A DNA stretch of 64,000 bases, taken from assembly GCF_003752175.1 (NCBI RefSeq), contig NZ_RJVF01000009.1, positions 744,001-808,000 on the forward strand, in the 5' to 3' direction. A program made the translations under genes and the position numbers. Under the pieces are notes generated by a model, which did not search any database, was not told the origin of the DNA, and worked only from the letters and a program-made list of their open reading frames with translations. Position 1 is the stretch's first letter. Each line of letters begins with the position of its first letter. The DNA comes from Comamonas sp. BIGb0124. GTDB taxonomy: Bacteria > Pseudomonadota > Gammaproteobacteria > Burkholderiales > Burkholderiaceae_C. Below are positions 34,297 to 42,404 of the stretch, in pieces.

Positions 34297-34866
34297 TCAG
34301 GCTTGGGCGCCGAGACGATTGGCCTCGGACTCGGCCATCGCATTGGGCATGACATGGCCGCAGGCCTTGCAAGTCCGGTGATCTTCGTTGTAGAAGAAAT
34401 TGCGATAGGCCCGGCCCACCGGATCGACCGAGTAGTCGGACACATTGGCCTGTTCCTCGTGCAGGAAGGCCTTGCAGGAGGGGCAGTACCAGCGGAAGCG
34501 ATCGATCTCGCCCTCGGTGCGGTGCCGCTCGATGATGAGCGCGAATGCATCCGGCGGAAAACGCGGCGAGTGCTCGGTGTTGGGAGGCATCCAGTTCGAG
34601 CTTCCCTGGGGAATCACCGCCACATGTTCCTCGCCGTCCTGCGTCCGGTAGTGCAGGTGCATGGTGCCCTTGATCATGTACGTGACTTCGTCGCTCGCAT
34701 TGACATGGAATTCGCTGCGGTACTCACGCCCGCGCGCCACAAAGGCCAGCGAGCCCGGGTGCTGCCAGAGGACTTTCACGCGCCGACCGCTGTCGGCCAG
34801 CTCCTGGCAGACGGACTCCAGGTCGATGACCGGAAGATTCGGAATGAAGGCTTCGTTTGTTGCCAT
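34297..34866 (-). CDS. 3-Hydroxyanthranilate 3,4-dioxygenase-like cupin ring-cleavage enzyme
   Basis: 189 residues from MATNEAFIPNLPVIDLE. The cupin iron site is intact with the HAO spacing: His54, Glu60 and His99. Arg50 and Glu113 correspond to substrate-binding residues of HAO. The C-terminus carries the rubredoxin-like metal site with CPSC and CKAC pairs, as in bacterial HAO. The segment around the first ligands reads FHVNASDEVTYM rather than the DYH-x-DP-x-EEWF of true HAO, so a related ortho-aminophenol substrate is plausible. Encoded between a PobA-type hydroxylase and an exporter. HAO-like enzymes acting on 4-amino-3-hydroxybenzoate are known in Bordetella; that this is one is inference. 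Confidence 0.82.
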   Translation of the reverse strand: MATNEAFIPNLPVIDLESVCQELADSGRRVKVLWQHPGSLAFVARGREYRSEFHVNASDEVTYMIKGTMHLHYRTQDGEEHVAVIPQGSSNWMPPNTEHSPRFPPDAFALIIERHRTEGEIDRFRWYCPSCKAFLHEEQANVSDYSVDPVGRAYRNFFYNEDHRTCKACGHVMPNAMAESEANRLGAQA

Positions 34867-34912
34867 GATGTTTCTCGTCGAACGTAGGAGGCCGTTGCCG
34901 GTCGGCATCGAG

Positions 34913-36112
34913 TCAGTGATGGATGCGCCCGGCGAACGGAAGCCCCGTGTAGTTCTCGCAGAAGGTGGTCAGCGCGGCCCGGGAAGCCACGAGACCCTCG
35001 AGGCGTGCCCGCTGCAGCCGGGCATCGAATCGCTGTCCGGGCACGTAGTGCAGGAGTTCGGTCATCGAGCGGGAGAATTCCTGTGCCCGCCAGATGCGAC
35101 GCAATGCCACCGTGGAATAGGCATCGAGAACCGATCGGTCGTTGTGCTTGAAGTACGTGATCAGGCCGTCGGACAACGCACTGACATCGGCGGCAGCCAG
35201 GTTCAACCCCTTTGCTGCCGTGGGCGGCACGATGTGCGCGGCGTCGCCGGCCAGGAAGAGGTTGCCGTATTGCAGGGGCTCGGCCACGAACGAGCGCATC
35301 GGGGTGATGCTCTTGTGGATGATGGGGCCTTCGTTGAGAGGCAGCGCACCATCGAGCGACAGTCGCGTCTGCAGCTCGGCCCAGATGGCTTCGTCGGTCC
35401 AGTTCTCGATCTGCTCGTCCGGTGCGACCTGAAGGTACAGGCGGCTGGTCCGTTCGTTGCGGAGGCTGTGCATGGCAAAGCCGTTCTCGTGGTGCGCGTA
35501 GATCAGTTCGCGTGTCACCGGCGGGGCGTCCGCCAGGATGCCGAACCACGCAAAGGGATACTCGCGGCTGTACGTCTTCAGCAGATCTTTCGGCATGGCC
35601 TGCCGGCTGACGCCGTGGAAACCGTCGCAGCCGGCAATGAACTGGGCATGCAGCTCGTGCGCTTCGCCGTCGGGTGTGCCGAAGCGCACCACCGGTCGCT
35701 CGTCGGCAGCCAGTTGTTCCAGACGAACATCGGACACGTCAAAGAAGATCGCGTCCCCGCTGGCATCGCGCGCGGCCAGCAAGTCCTTCACGACCTCGGC
35801 CTGCGGATACAGGATGGTCTTGCTGCCACCCGTCAGTTCGGCCATGTCGATGCGGAGGTTCTTTCCACCGAAGCGCAATTCGAAGCCCGCGTGAAACTGG
35901 CCTTCCCGGCGCAGGCGTGCATCGACTCCCGCCGCTGCGAGCAAGTCCACCGTGGGCTGTTCCAGCAGCCCTGCGCGCAGACGATTTTCGGCATAGGCAC
36001 GGTCCTTGGCCTCGAGGATCACCGCCTCGATGCCCGAGAGGTGCAGGAGCCGCCCCAGCAGAAGCCCGGCCGGTCCGGCTCCGATGATGGCGACTTGCGT
36101 CGTGTACTTCAT
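34913..36112 (-). CDS. PobA-type FAD aromatic hydroxylase (copy 1)
   Basis: 399 residues (PobA is about 394). GxGxxG FAD motif GAGPAGLLLGRLL at residue 10, the DG motif GCDGFHGVSR and the second FAD motif LFLAGDAAHIVPP are present. Residues equivalent to PobA Tyr201, Ser212, Arg214 and Tyr222 (ELIYAHH, HSLRN, SRLYLQV) and Tyr385 (ENYTGLP) are kept, so a para-substituted benzoate should bind by its carboxylate. PobA itself can hydroxylate 4-aminobenzoate, which with the next gene would give an aminophenol ring-cleavage route. 4-Hydroxybenzoate is the plain alternative. Confidence 0.88.
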   Translation of the reverse strand: MKYTTQVAIIGAGPAGLLLGRLLHLSGIEAVILEAKDRAYAENRLRAGLLEQPTVDLLAAAGVDARLRREGQFHAGFELRFGGKNLRIDMAELTGGSKTILYPQAEVVKDLLAARDASGDAIFFDVSDVRLEQLAADERPVVRFGTPDGEAHELHAQFIAGCDGFHGVSRQAMPKDLLKTYSREYPFAWFGILADAPPVTRELIYAHHENGFAMHSLRNERTSRLYLQVAPDEQIENWTDEAIWAELQTRLSLDGALPLNEGPIIHKSITPMRSFVAEPLQYGNLFLAGDAAHIVPPTAAKGLNLAAADVSALSDGLITYFKHNDRSVLDAYSTVALRRIWRAQEFSRSMTELLHYVPGQRFDARLQRARLEGLVASRAALTTFCENYTGLPFAGRIHH

Positions 36113-36149
36113 GCTCTTTCCCTTTTCGTGTGAGTTCGCGTCCGAGCCG

Positions 36150-36554
36150 TCAGCCCAGGTAGGCGACGCAGTCGATCTCGACACGCACGCCCTTGCGGTG
36201 CGGCGTGCCGCCGGTGCAGGTTCGAGTCGTCTTTTCGCCGTTCATGAATTCCTTGAACACCTCGTTGAATTCGGGAAAGTCGGCCACGTCGCGCAGACAC
36301 ACGCGCATGTTGACGATCTGGGCCGTCGACGCACCGCCGGCTTCCAGCACGGCCTTGAGGTTGTTCAAGGTGCGCAAGGTCTGTTCGCGGATGTCGTCGG
36401 ACACGACTTCCTTGGTCTGCGGATCGAGCGGGCCCTGGCCAGAGACGAACAAGAGATCGCCTGCACGGATGGCTTGCGCCAGTGGCGATGGCACGCCCTG
36501 AGTGGTGAAACCGGTGACCGGGGCTTGGCTGCTCTGAACAAGAACCTTGGGCAT
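36150..36554 (-). CDS. RidA/YjgF-family protein, possible aminomuconate-type deaminase
   Basis: 134 residues with the RidA pattern: PLAQAIRAGDLLFVSGQGPLDPQT, QTLRTLNNLKAVLEAGGAS, DFPEFNEVFKEF and VRVEIDCVAY. Enzymes of this family hydrolyse enamines/imines, and 2-aminomuconate deaminases of aminophenol pathways belong to it. As first gene of an operon with a hydroxylase and an HAO-like dioxygenase, a deaminase role on the ring-cleavage product is the best guess. A general imine-clearing role is the alternative. Confidence 0.82.
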   Translation of the reverse strand: MPKVLVQSSQAPVTGFTTQGVPSPLAQAIRAGDLLFVSGQGPLDPQTKEVVSDDIREQTLRTLNNLKAVLEAGGASTAQIVNMRVCLRDVADFPEFNEVFKEFMNGEKTTRTCTGGTPHRKGVRVEIDCVAYLG

Positions 36555-36714
36555 GAATACCTTTCAACAATGGACACGGAACATGAGTAGCCCACGCAAG
36601 GTCCGCGCCATCTTCTGCCCCCTTTTTGTGAGGAGTCTTCAAGCGTGGTGTGAGGGGCGTCGACTTTTCCCCCAGCAGTCGGCAATCGGAAAAGTCTAAA
36701 TCGATGTTCTATGT

Positions 36715-36726
36715 AAAATCGATTTT
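36715..36726. promoter_or_regulatory. Palindromic operator candidate, copy 1
   Basis: AAAATCGATTTT, a perfect 12-base palindrome over the predicted transcription start of operon 1. An identical copy lies 48 bases away. Probable binding site of the divergent GntR/FCD regulator. Confidence 0.55.
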
Positions 36727-36729
36727 TTT

Positions 36730-36758
36730 AGTTTACGAAGTGATAAAATCGTTGTCAA
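36730..36758 (-). promoter_or_regulatory. Sigma70-type promoter of operon 1
   Basis: On the minus strand TTGACA (36758-36753), 17 bases, then TAAACT (36735-36730). The predicted start is near 36723, inside the first palindrome, which is the expected arrangement for repression. Confidence 0.7.
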
Positions 36759-36762
36759 CATA

Positions 36763-36774
36763 AAAATCGATTTT
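36763..36774. promoter_or_regulatory. Palindromic operator candidate, copy 2
   Basis: Second AAAATCGATTTT, just upstream of the -35 of operon 1 and 11 bases before the regulator's ATG. Binding here could control both directions. A half copy AAAATCG lies at 36745-36751 between them. Confidence 0.55.
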
Positions 36775-36785
36775 CTGGAGACTCT

Positions 36786-37469
36786 ATGGATGTACCCACG
36801 ATCAAGCCCGAATCGGCCGGTCAGACGCTGGCCAGCAGCCTGGCCAACAGGCTCAAGCAACAGATCACGAGCGGCAGCATTGCGCCCGGTGAAAAGCTGA
36901 GGCTCGACGACCTGCGCGCGTCGTTCGGTGTGAGCTTGAGTCCTTTGCGAGAGGCACTTTCACGTCTCAGCGTGGAAGGATTCGTGGTCATGGAGGACCA
37001 GCGCGGCTACCGTGTCGCACCGGTGTCGCGAACCAATCTGCTTGAGGTCACGCGCCTGCGTCTCGAGCTCGAATGTTTTGCTCTGCGCGAATCCATCGGC
37101 AACGGCAACGATCAGTGGGAGAGCGAAGTCGTGGCTGCGCACTATCGCCTGATGAAGTTGCACAAAGGCGAACCCACGCCGGCCCGTCTGCAGGAGTGGG
37201 AGGCGGCACATCGCGAGCTGCACCAGAAGCTGATCTCTGCCTGCAAGATGCCGTTGCTGCTTCAGTTCTGCTCCACGTTGCACGACCTGAACGATCGTTA
37301 TCGTCGATTGTTCCTGGAGGGCAATCCGCTCGATCGGGCTGTTGCCGACGAGCACGCGAGGATCGTCGAAGCGTCTCTGGACCACGATGCAGAACTCGCA
37401 TGCAGCCTGATGCGCACCCACATCGAACGGACGGGCCACAATGTCCTGGCGGCTCTGACGGGACAGTGA
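36786..37469 (+). CDS. GntR-family regulator (FCD type)
   Basis: 227 residues; ATG preceded by TGGAG. The N-terminal winged helix (LANRLKQQITSGSIAPGEKL, FGVSLSPLREALSRLSVEGF) is followed by an all-helical FCD effector domain with metal-ligand-type histidines in AAHRELHQKLISAC and at the C-terminus (RTHIERTGHNVL). Divergent from operon 1, sharing the palindrome-bearing region; probably its repressor, released by the pathway substrate. Confidence 0.92.
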   Translation: MDVPTIKPESAGQTLASSLANRLKQQITSGSIAPGEKLRLDDLRASFGVSLSPLREALSRLSVEGFVVMEDQRGYRVAPVSRTNLLEVTRLRLELECFALRESIGNGNDQWESEVVAAHYRLMKLHKGEPTPARLQEWEAAHRELHQKLISACKMPLLLQFCSTLHDLNDRYRRLFLEGNPLDRAVADEHARIVEASLDHDAELACSLMRTHIERTGHNVLAALTGQ

Positions 37470-37553
37470 GCGGGCGCTGCCGGGGTGTGCCGTGGCCCGG
37501 CCGGGTTGCAACAGCATGACGAAACACGATGTGCACGAAAGGCACCCGGCGTG

Positions 37554-38807
37554 CTACGGCAATTGCGCCGACGGTTGAGGACGTACCGGGGCCTGCGCCG
37601 GCCCCGTCGTCTGGATTTCCGCGATGGTATCCATCAGCAGTTGCGCTGCGACCGTGGGCTTGTTTCCCTCTCGCTGCACAATGCCGATGGCGCGGAGCTG
37701 GGACGGCAGGCTCGGATTCAGGACAATCAACTCGCCCATTTCGATCTCATGCTGGAAAAGGTGAGGGGAGGCCGCCGTGATCATGTCGCTGCTCAACAGC
37801 AGCCCCTTGGTAATGGTGATATCCGCCGTCTCCACGACCACGCCGGGTGCCGGCAGTTGCTTGGCGGCAAAGCTCGCTTCCAGAGACGAGCGTGTCCATG
37901 TGCCGCGCTGCGGCAGGATCCAGGACGCCTGTGACAGCAGGTCCCAGCCTTCGCCGTGTCCGAGATGGCTGTAGGGATGACCGGTCCGTGCGATCAGAGA
38001 GATGTGCGACGACGTGACTGCCTGCGCAGTCAGGCCGGCCATGTGCTCGGGTGGACGCAGGCCTCCGAGCATGAAGTCGATCTCAGAGGCTCGCAGCAGC
38101 AAGGCCAGGTGTTCGAAACTGCCCTCTATGGTCGACACCGTGATCTTGGGATGGGCTTGAGTGATGTGGATGATGGCCTGAGGCAGGAGCCTGATGCGGC
38201 CCAGCGACAGCGTGCCCACGGCCACATGCCCGGTGATGCCCTGTTGCAACGAAACGATCTCTTCCTCGGCCTTCGACATTTCTGCAAGCGCGCGCCTCAG
38301 ATGGGTTGCCAGCAGGTTGCCGCTGTCGTTGGGCAGAATGCCCGATGGCGTGCGGGCGACCAGGCGAATGCCGATGCTTTGCTCCACCTCGCGCAGCGCC
38401 TGGCTGACTGCCGGCTGCGAGATGCCGAAGATGTCCGCGACCGCGCCCATATGGCATTGCTTCATGAGCTCGACGAAAACCAGCAGTCGCTGACGACCGA
38501 TGCCCAGTGAAAAAATGGGCGCGTTCGTGTTGAGGCGCAAGGGTCCGCAAGTCGTCTCGAGTCCAGCCCGGGCCGTATCCATCTCTGCGAAGATGTTTTC
38601 GGCACGCAAGAGCAGGACCTTGCCGGACTCCGTGAGCAGCATGCCGTACGGCCGCCGTTCGAATAGCTGAACGCCGAGTTCCCCTTCGAGCTCCTTGATC
38701 GACCGGGTGATGGCCGATTGCACGCGATGGATGGCCGTGGCCGACCGCACGACGCTCCCCGTGCGGGCGACCATGACGAAGGCACGCAGGTTCCTTGGGT
38801 TGATCAT
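37554..38807 (-). CDS. LysR-type regulator with two N-terminal HTH domains
   Basis: 417 residues, about 110 more than a usual LysR protein. The first winged HTH is at about 3-62 (LRAFVMVARTGSVVRSATAI, SIKELEGELGVQLFERR). A second, less typical one follows at about 107-165 (VADIFGISQPAVSQALREVE, IGIRLVARTPSGILP), then the linker helix and an effector domain starting near HVAVGTLSLGRIRLLP. I start at MINPRNLRAF. Tandem-HTH LysR proteins are uncommon. Located directly after operon 2 on the same strand, so it is the likely regulator of that operon. Convergent with the GntR gene. Confidence 0.88.
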   Translation of the reverse strand: MINPRNLRAFVMVARTGSVVRSATAIHRVQSAITRSIKELEGELGVQLFERRPYGMLLTESGKVLLLRAENIFAEMDTARAGLETTCGPLRLNTNAPIFSLGIGRQRLLVFVELMKQCHMGAVADIFGISQPAVSQALREVEQSIGIRLVARTPSGILPNDSGNLLATHLRRALAEMSKAEEEIVSLQQGITGHVAVGTLSLGRIRLLPQAIIHITQAHPKITVSTIEGSFEHLALLLRASEIDFMLGGLRPPEHMAGLTAQAVTSSHISLIARTGHPYSHLGHGEGWDLLSQASWILPQRGTWTRSSLEASFAAKQLPAPGVVVETADITITKGLLLSSDMITAASPHLFQHEIEMGELIVLNPSLPSQLRAIGIVQREGNKPTVAAQLLMDTIAEIQTTGPAQAPVRPQPSAQLP

Positions 38808-38861
38808 GCCGGGGAAATATACATCCCCCACAGCAGCGCCTGCCGATCGTGCTGGCACCTG

Positions 38862-40037
38862 TCAGTCCGCGACGTCGGACAGGTTCACATATTGCTCGGC
38901 AATCATGCGCTGCGCCGATTCGGAGCTGGCGATGTGCTCGAGCTCGGCCAGTTGGGTGCCTCGCTCGAAAGGCGTGTGCTCGTTGAAGCGGTGCAGCAGT
39001 CCGGTCAGGTGAACGGAAAAACGAATGGTTTTCCAGATACGCTGTTCGCACTCCGCGCTGTAGCGGTCGAGCCCGGCCCGCGAGCCCGTCGAGAAGAACG
39101 CCGCCATCGACCGGCACAGAACCCGTACATCAGCCACGGCCATGTTCAGCCCCTTGGCGCCGGCAGGCGGGACGATATGCACCGCGTCGCCCGCCAGGAA
39201 CAGGTTGCCGTACTGCATGGGCTGGGCAATGTACGAGCGCAGCCGTGCGATGTCGCGCTGAAAAATCTTCCCTTCCTGGATTTCCTGCCCGTTGCCGTCG
39301 AACATGCGTGTATGGAGCTCGTCCCAGAATCTGGAATCCGACCAGTCCTCCTGCGTGTCGGAGAGGGGAACCTGCAGATAAAGCCTCGAGATGCTCATGG
39401 AGCGGCGGCTGCACAGCGCAAAACCCCGGTCGTGGTTGGTGTAGGTCATATCGGCCATGGGGGCCGCATGAGCCAGGACGCCGAGCCAGGCGAAATCGTA
39501 TTCGCGCGTGTAGGTCTGGATCAGGCCCTCGGGAACCGCTGCCCTGGCGATGCCGTGGAAACCGTCGCAACCGGCGACGAACAGGCAGTCCAGTGTTTTT
39601 TCGATACCTTCATGGCGGTAGTGAATGCGGGGTGCGTCGCTGTCGAGGCCTTCGAGGCGAATGACTTCGGCATCGAAAATCAAAGGGTCGCCGCTTTCCA
39701 GGCGTGCTGCGATGAGGTCCTTGACCACTTCCTGCTGTCCGTAGATCTTCACCGAGCGGCCCGTCAGGCCCGGCAGGTCGAGATGGATGGTGCGGCCGCG
39801 AAAACGCATGTCCAGACCGTTGTCCACCAATCCTTCGCGGTTCATCCGATCGCCCAGACCCAGGTTGTTGAGAGTGTTGATGGTGCCGGCTTCCAGCACG
39901 CCTGCGCGCACCCGGCCTTCGGCGTAGGCGCGGCTGCGTGCCTCCAGGATGACGGACTCGATGCCGTGCTGATTGAGCAGATGCGAGAGGAACAGTCCGG
40001 CAGGACCGGCGCCGATGATGCCTACTTGTGTTTTCAT
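38862..40037 (-). CDS. PobA-type FAD aromatic hydroxylase (copy 2)
   Basis: 391 residues from MKTQVGIIGAGPAGLFLSHL. FAD motifs GAGPAGLF and LFLAGDAVHIVPP and the DG motif GCDGFHGIAR are intact. Equivalents of PobA Tyr201 (TYTNH), Ser212 and Arg214 (SRR) and Tyr222 (SRLYLQV) are kept. The C-terminus (AEQYVNLSDVAD) differs from copy 1. Product would be a catechol-type or aminophenol-type acid for the extradiol dioxygenase of the same operon. Last metabolic gene of operon 2, 17 bases after the creatininase-like gene. Confidence 0.87.
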   Translation of the reverse strand: MKTQVGIIGAGPAGLFLSHLLNQHGIESVILEARSRAYAEGRVRAGVLEAGTINTLNNLGLGDRMNREGLVDNGLDMRFRGRTIHLDLPGLTGRSVKIYGQQEVVKDLIAARLESGDPLIFDAEVIRLEGLDSDAPRIHYRHEGIEKTLDCLFVAGCDGFHGIARAAVPEGLIQTYTREYDFAWLGVLAHAAPMADMTYTNHDRGFALCSRRSMSISRLYLQVPLSDTQEDWSDSRFWDELHTRMFDGNGQEIQEGKIFQRDIARLRSYIAQPMQYGNLFLAGDAVHIVPPAGAKGLNMAVADVRVLCRSMAAFFSTGSRAGLDRYSAECEQRIWKTIRFSVHLTGLLHRFNEHTPFERGTQLAELEHIASSESAQRMIAEQYVNLSDVAD

Positions 40038-40054
40038 GGGGTACTCCTTGTTGA

Positions 40055-40897
40055 CTATGCGTCTTGCACACGTCTTGCAATGACCTGGCAGATGGATTCG
40101 GCTTCTCTGAGGATCCAGGCTCGGCCGTGCTCGGCAGTCGCTGCAGCCGGGTCGCCGAAATACCCGAGCGGTGTCACCCGCCGGGCATCGTCGTGGCCTT
40201 TGCGCCATTCTTGGAGGTCGGCGATAACGAGGTTGGTTGGCGCCAGGTCATGCAGCGCCTCGTGCCGGACGACCTCGGGGTTGAATGCCAGCATGACCGA
40301 GGTTTCCCAGTCACCGGCATGGATGTCCAGAAAGGGCGAGGGCACTGCGTTGCTTGGCACGCTGAAGGCGAGGGCATGGGGGTGGCCGGGCTCCACACCC
40401 AGGCGACCGATCATGACGTCTTCTGCGACGAACGCTGCCTGCAGGCTGCTCTCGGCAGAGCCTCGGCAGACCGCCTGAAAGATCGTTTCGTTGTGGGCCC
40501 GGTCGTTGTGGCCCGATAGACAAAAGAGATGCCGCAATCCGTCGTCGGCCAAGCTCTTGATCACGTCCGTCATCAGATCGACCATGACCCGGGGTCGGAC
40601 CTTGATCGTGGCGGGAAAACTCGACGAGACGTGGTTCACGCCCCAATAGAAGGGGGGAATGATCAAGGCCTCGATACCCTGCTGCGCCAGCAGTCGTTTC
40701 ACCTCGCGCAAGCGAACGCTGGGAATGTAGACATCGGTGGCCGTCGGCAGATGGGGGCCGTGCTGCTCGATGACACCGAGCCCCCACAGGCCGATGGCCC
40801 CTCTGGAAATCGCGGCCTCGACTTCGAGATAGGTCATTTCTGCCAGGGTGTCTTTCAGGACGCAGTCACCGGGGCTGGATGCAGTCGCAATGTTCAT
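40055..40897 (-). CDS. Creatininase-family amidohydrolase
   Basis: 280 residues. GVIEQHGPHLPTATDVYIP, the WGVNHVSSSFPATIKVR region, CLSGHNDRAHNE and HAGDWETSVMLAF carry the metal-binding Glu, His and Asp pattern of the creatininase fold. Members open cyclic amides or cleave small amides and formyl groups. Here it may hydrolyse an amide substrate before ring attack or a nitrogen-bearing cleavage product. The substrate is unknown. Confidence 0.83.
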   Translation of the reverse strand: MNIATASSPGDCVLKDTLAEMTYLEVEAAISRGAIGLWGLGVIEQHGPHLPTATDVYIPSVRLREVKRLLAQQGIEALIIPPFYWGVNHVSSSFPATIKVRPRVMVDLMTDVIKSLADDGLRHLFCLSGHNDRAHNETIFQAVCRGSAESSLQAAFVAEDVMIGRLGVEPGHPHALAFSVPSNAVPSPFLDIHAGDWETSVMLAFNPEVVRHEALHDLAPTNLVIADLQEWRKGHDDARRVTPLGYFGDPAAATAEHGRAWILREAESICQVIARRVQDA

Positions 40898-40960
40898 GAT
40901 GGAATCGAATGAATGTGATGGGGAACAAGGGGCCGGCAGAAGCTTCGGCCGGCATCGCGG

Positions 40961-41656
40961 TCAGACGGCTATCCATTTCTTGACCCTGTCGAAATCCTGA
41001 AGCAGATGCCCCGCCGGTCCCTGTTCGACGATCCTGCCGCGATCGAGCACCGCGGCCTCGTCGCTCAGGCGCAAGGCATCCTCTGCACGCTGTTCCACGA
41101 TGATGGTGGCGAAGCCTTCGTGGCGCCGAAGATGGTCTAGGGTGGCCTCGAGCTCTTGCACGATCACCGGCGCCAGTCCTTCGAACGGCTCGTCGAGCAG
41201 CAGCAGCCGGGGATTCGTCATCAGGGCTCGGCCGATGGCAAGCATCTGCTGCTCGCCCCCCGAGAGCTTGTCGCCCATGTTGCGCCGCCGCTCCTGGAGG
41301 CGCGGGAAGACGCGATACACCTTGTCCAGCCCATAAGGACCCGGTCTAGCCGCGACGCGGAGGTTTTCCTCGACCGTCAGCGATGGAAAGATGTCTCGTT
41401 CCTGAGGGACCCACCCGAGCCCCAACTGGGAACGCAGGTAGGCGGGCGTGGCCGAGATATCCTGGCCGTTCCAGAAAATCGCCCCCGCCATGTGCTTCGC
41501 GTGGCCCATGATGCTGAGCATCAGCGTGGTCTTGCCCACACCGTTGCGCCCCAGTACTGCCAGCCCCTGGTTCTCGTCCAGGGCGAGCGACAGGTCTTCG
41601 ATGACCACGGCATCGCCGTAGCCTGTGGTGAGGTTCCTGATTTCAAGCAGCGGCAT
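40961..41656 (-). CDS. livF: ABC transporter ATPase LivF (operon 2)
   Basis: 231 residues; Walker A GRNGVGKTT, signature LSGGEQQ, Walker B LLLLDEPFEG. Closely parallel to the LivF of operon 1 but clearly a diverged paralogue. Overlaps LivG by 14 bases. Confidence 0.93.
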   Translation of the reverse strand: MPLLEIRNLTTGYGDAVVIEDLSLALDENQGLAVLGRNGVGKTTLMLSIMGHAKHMAGAIFWNGQDISATPAYLRSQLGLGWVPQERDIFPSLTVEENLRVAARPGPYGLDKVYRVFPRLQERRRNMGDKLSGGEQQMLAIGRALMTNPRLLLLDEPFEGLAPVIVQELEATLDHLRRHEGFATIIVEQRAEDALRLSDEAAVLDRGRIVEQGPAGHLLQDFDRVKKWIAV

Positions 41657-42404
41657 GGTGCCCCCTGTGTCCCAGATAGACTTCGCGCACCCGTTCGTCG
41701 GCGCTGATCTGGGCCGGACTTCCTTGCGTAAGCAAGCGGCCGGCGACCAGGACCGAGATCTGGTCGGCGAAACGGAAGACCAGATTCATGTCGTGTTCGA
41801 TGAACAGCAGAGTCATGTTCTGCGGCAATGCGTGGATGCGCTCGAAGATCAATTCGCTTTGCGTGCTGGGCACGCCGGCTGCGGGCTCGTCGAGTATCAG
41901 CACGCTCGGACGGGTGGCCAGTGCAATGGCGATCTCGACCAGGCGCCGCAGGCCGTACGGCAGAGAAGACACCCGGTCGCGGGCATGCTTGCCGAGCTGC
42001 ACGAGCGCGAGCAGCTCATGCGCCTCGTCGATTGCCCGGGTCTGGGAAGCGACCGAGCGCCAGAAGACTGCCGATGTACCGTCGCGCTCCTGCAGGGCCA
42101 TCAGCAGATTCTCAAGAACCGTCAGTCCCGAAAAAAGCTGGTTGATCTGAAAGGTCCGAGCCAATCCATGGCGCACGCGCCGAGCCTGCGAAAGGGGCGT
42201 GACGTCCTTGCCGTTGACTGCAACCGAGCCGCTGGTCGCCGCAAGGGTGCCTGTCAGTGCGTGCACGAACGAGGTCTTGCCCGCCCCGTTGGGGCCGATG
42301 ATCGCGTGCCGCGCCCCGACGGGCAGGGTCAGCGAGACGTTGTCGACCGCCACGAAATTGCCGAATTTCAATGTCAGGCCCGAGGTCTTGATGGCGGGGT
42401 TCAT
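41643..42404 (-). CDS. livG: ABC transporter ATPase LivG (operon 2)
   Basis: 253 residues from MNPAIKTSGLTLKFG; the longer frame reads through livM. Walker A GPNGAGKTS, RTFQINQLFSGLTVLENL, Walker B LILDEPAAGVP and the VREVYLG end are family-typical. The Walker A ends in Ser instead of the usual Thr, which is tolerated in P-loops. Four-base overlap with LivM. Confidence 0.93.
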   Translation of the reverse strand: MNPAIKTSGLTLKFGNFVAVDNVSLTLPVGARHAIIGPNGAGKTSFVHALTGTLAATSGSVAVNGKDVTPLSQARRVRHGLARTFQINQLFSGLTVLENLLMALQERDGTSAVFWRSVASQTRAIDEAHELLALVQLGKHARDRVSSLPYGLRRLVEIAIALATRPSVLILDEPAAGVPSTQSELIFERIHALPQNMTLLFIEHDMNLVFRFADQISVLVAGRLLTQGSPAQISADERVREVYLGHRGHHAAA

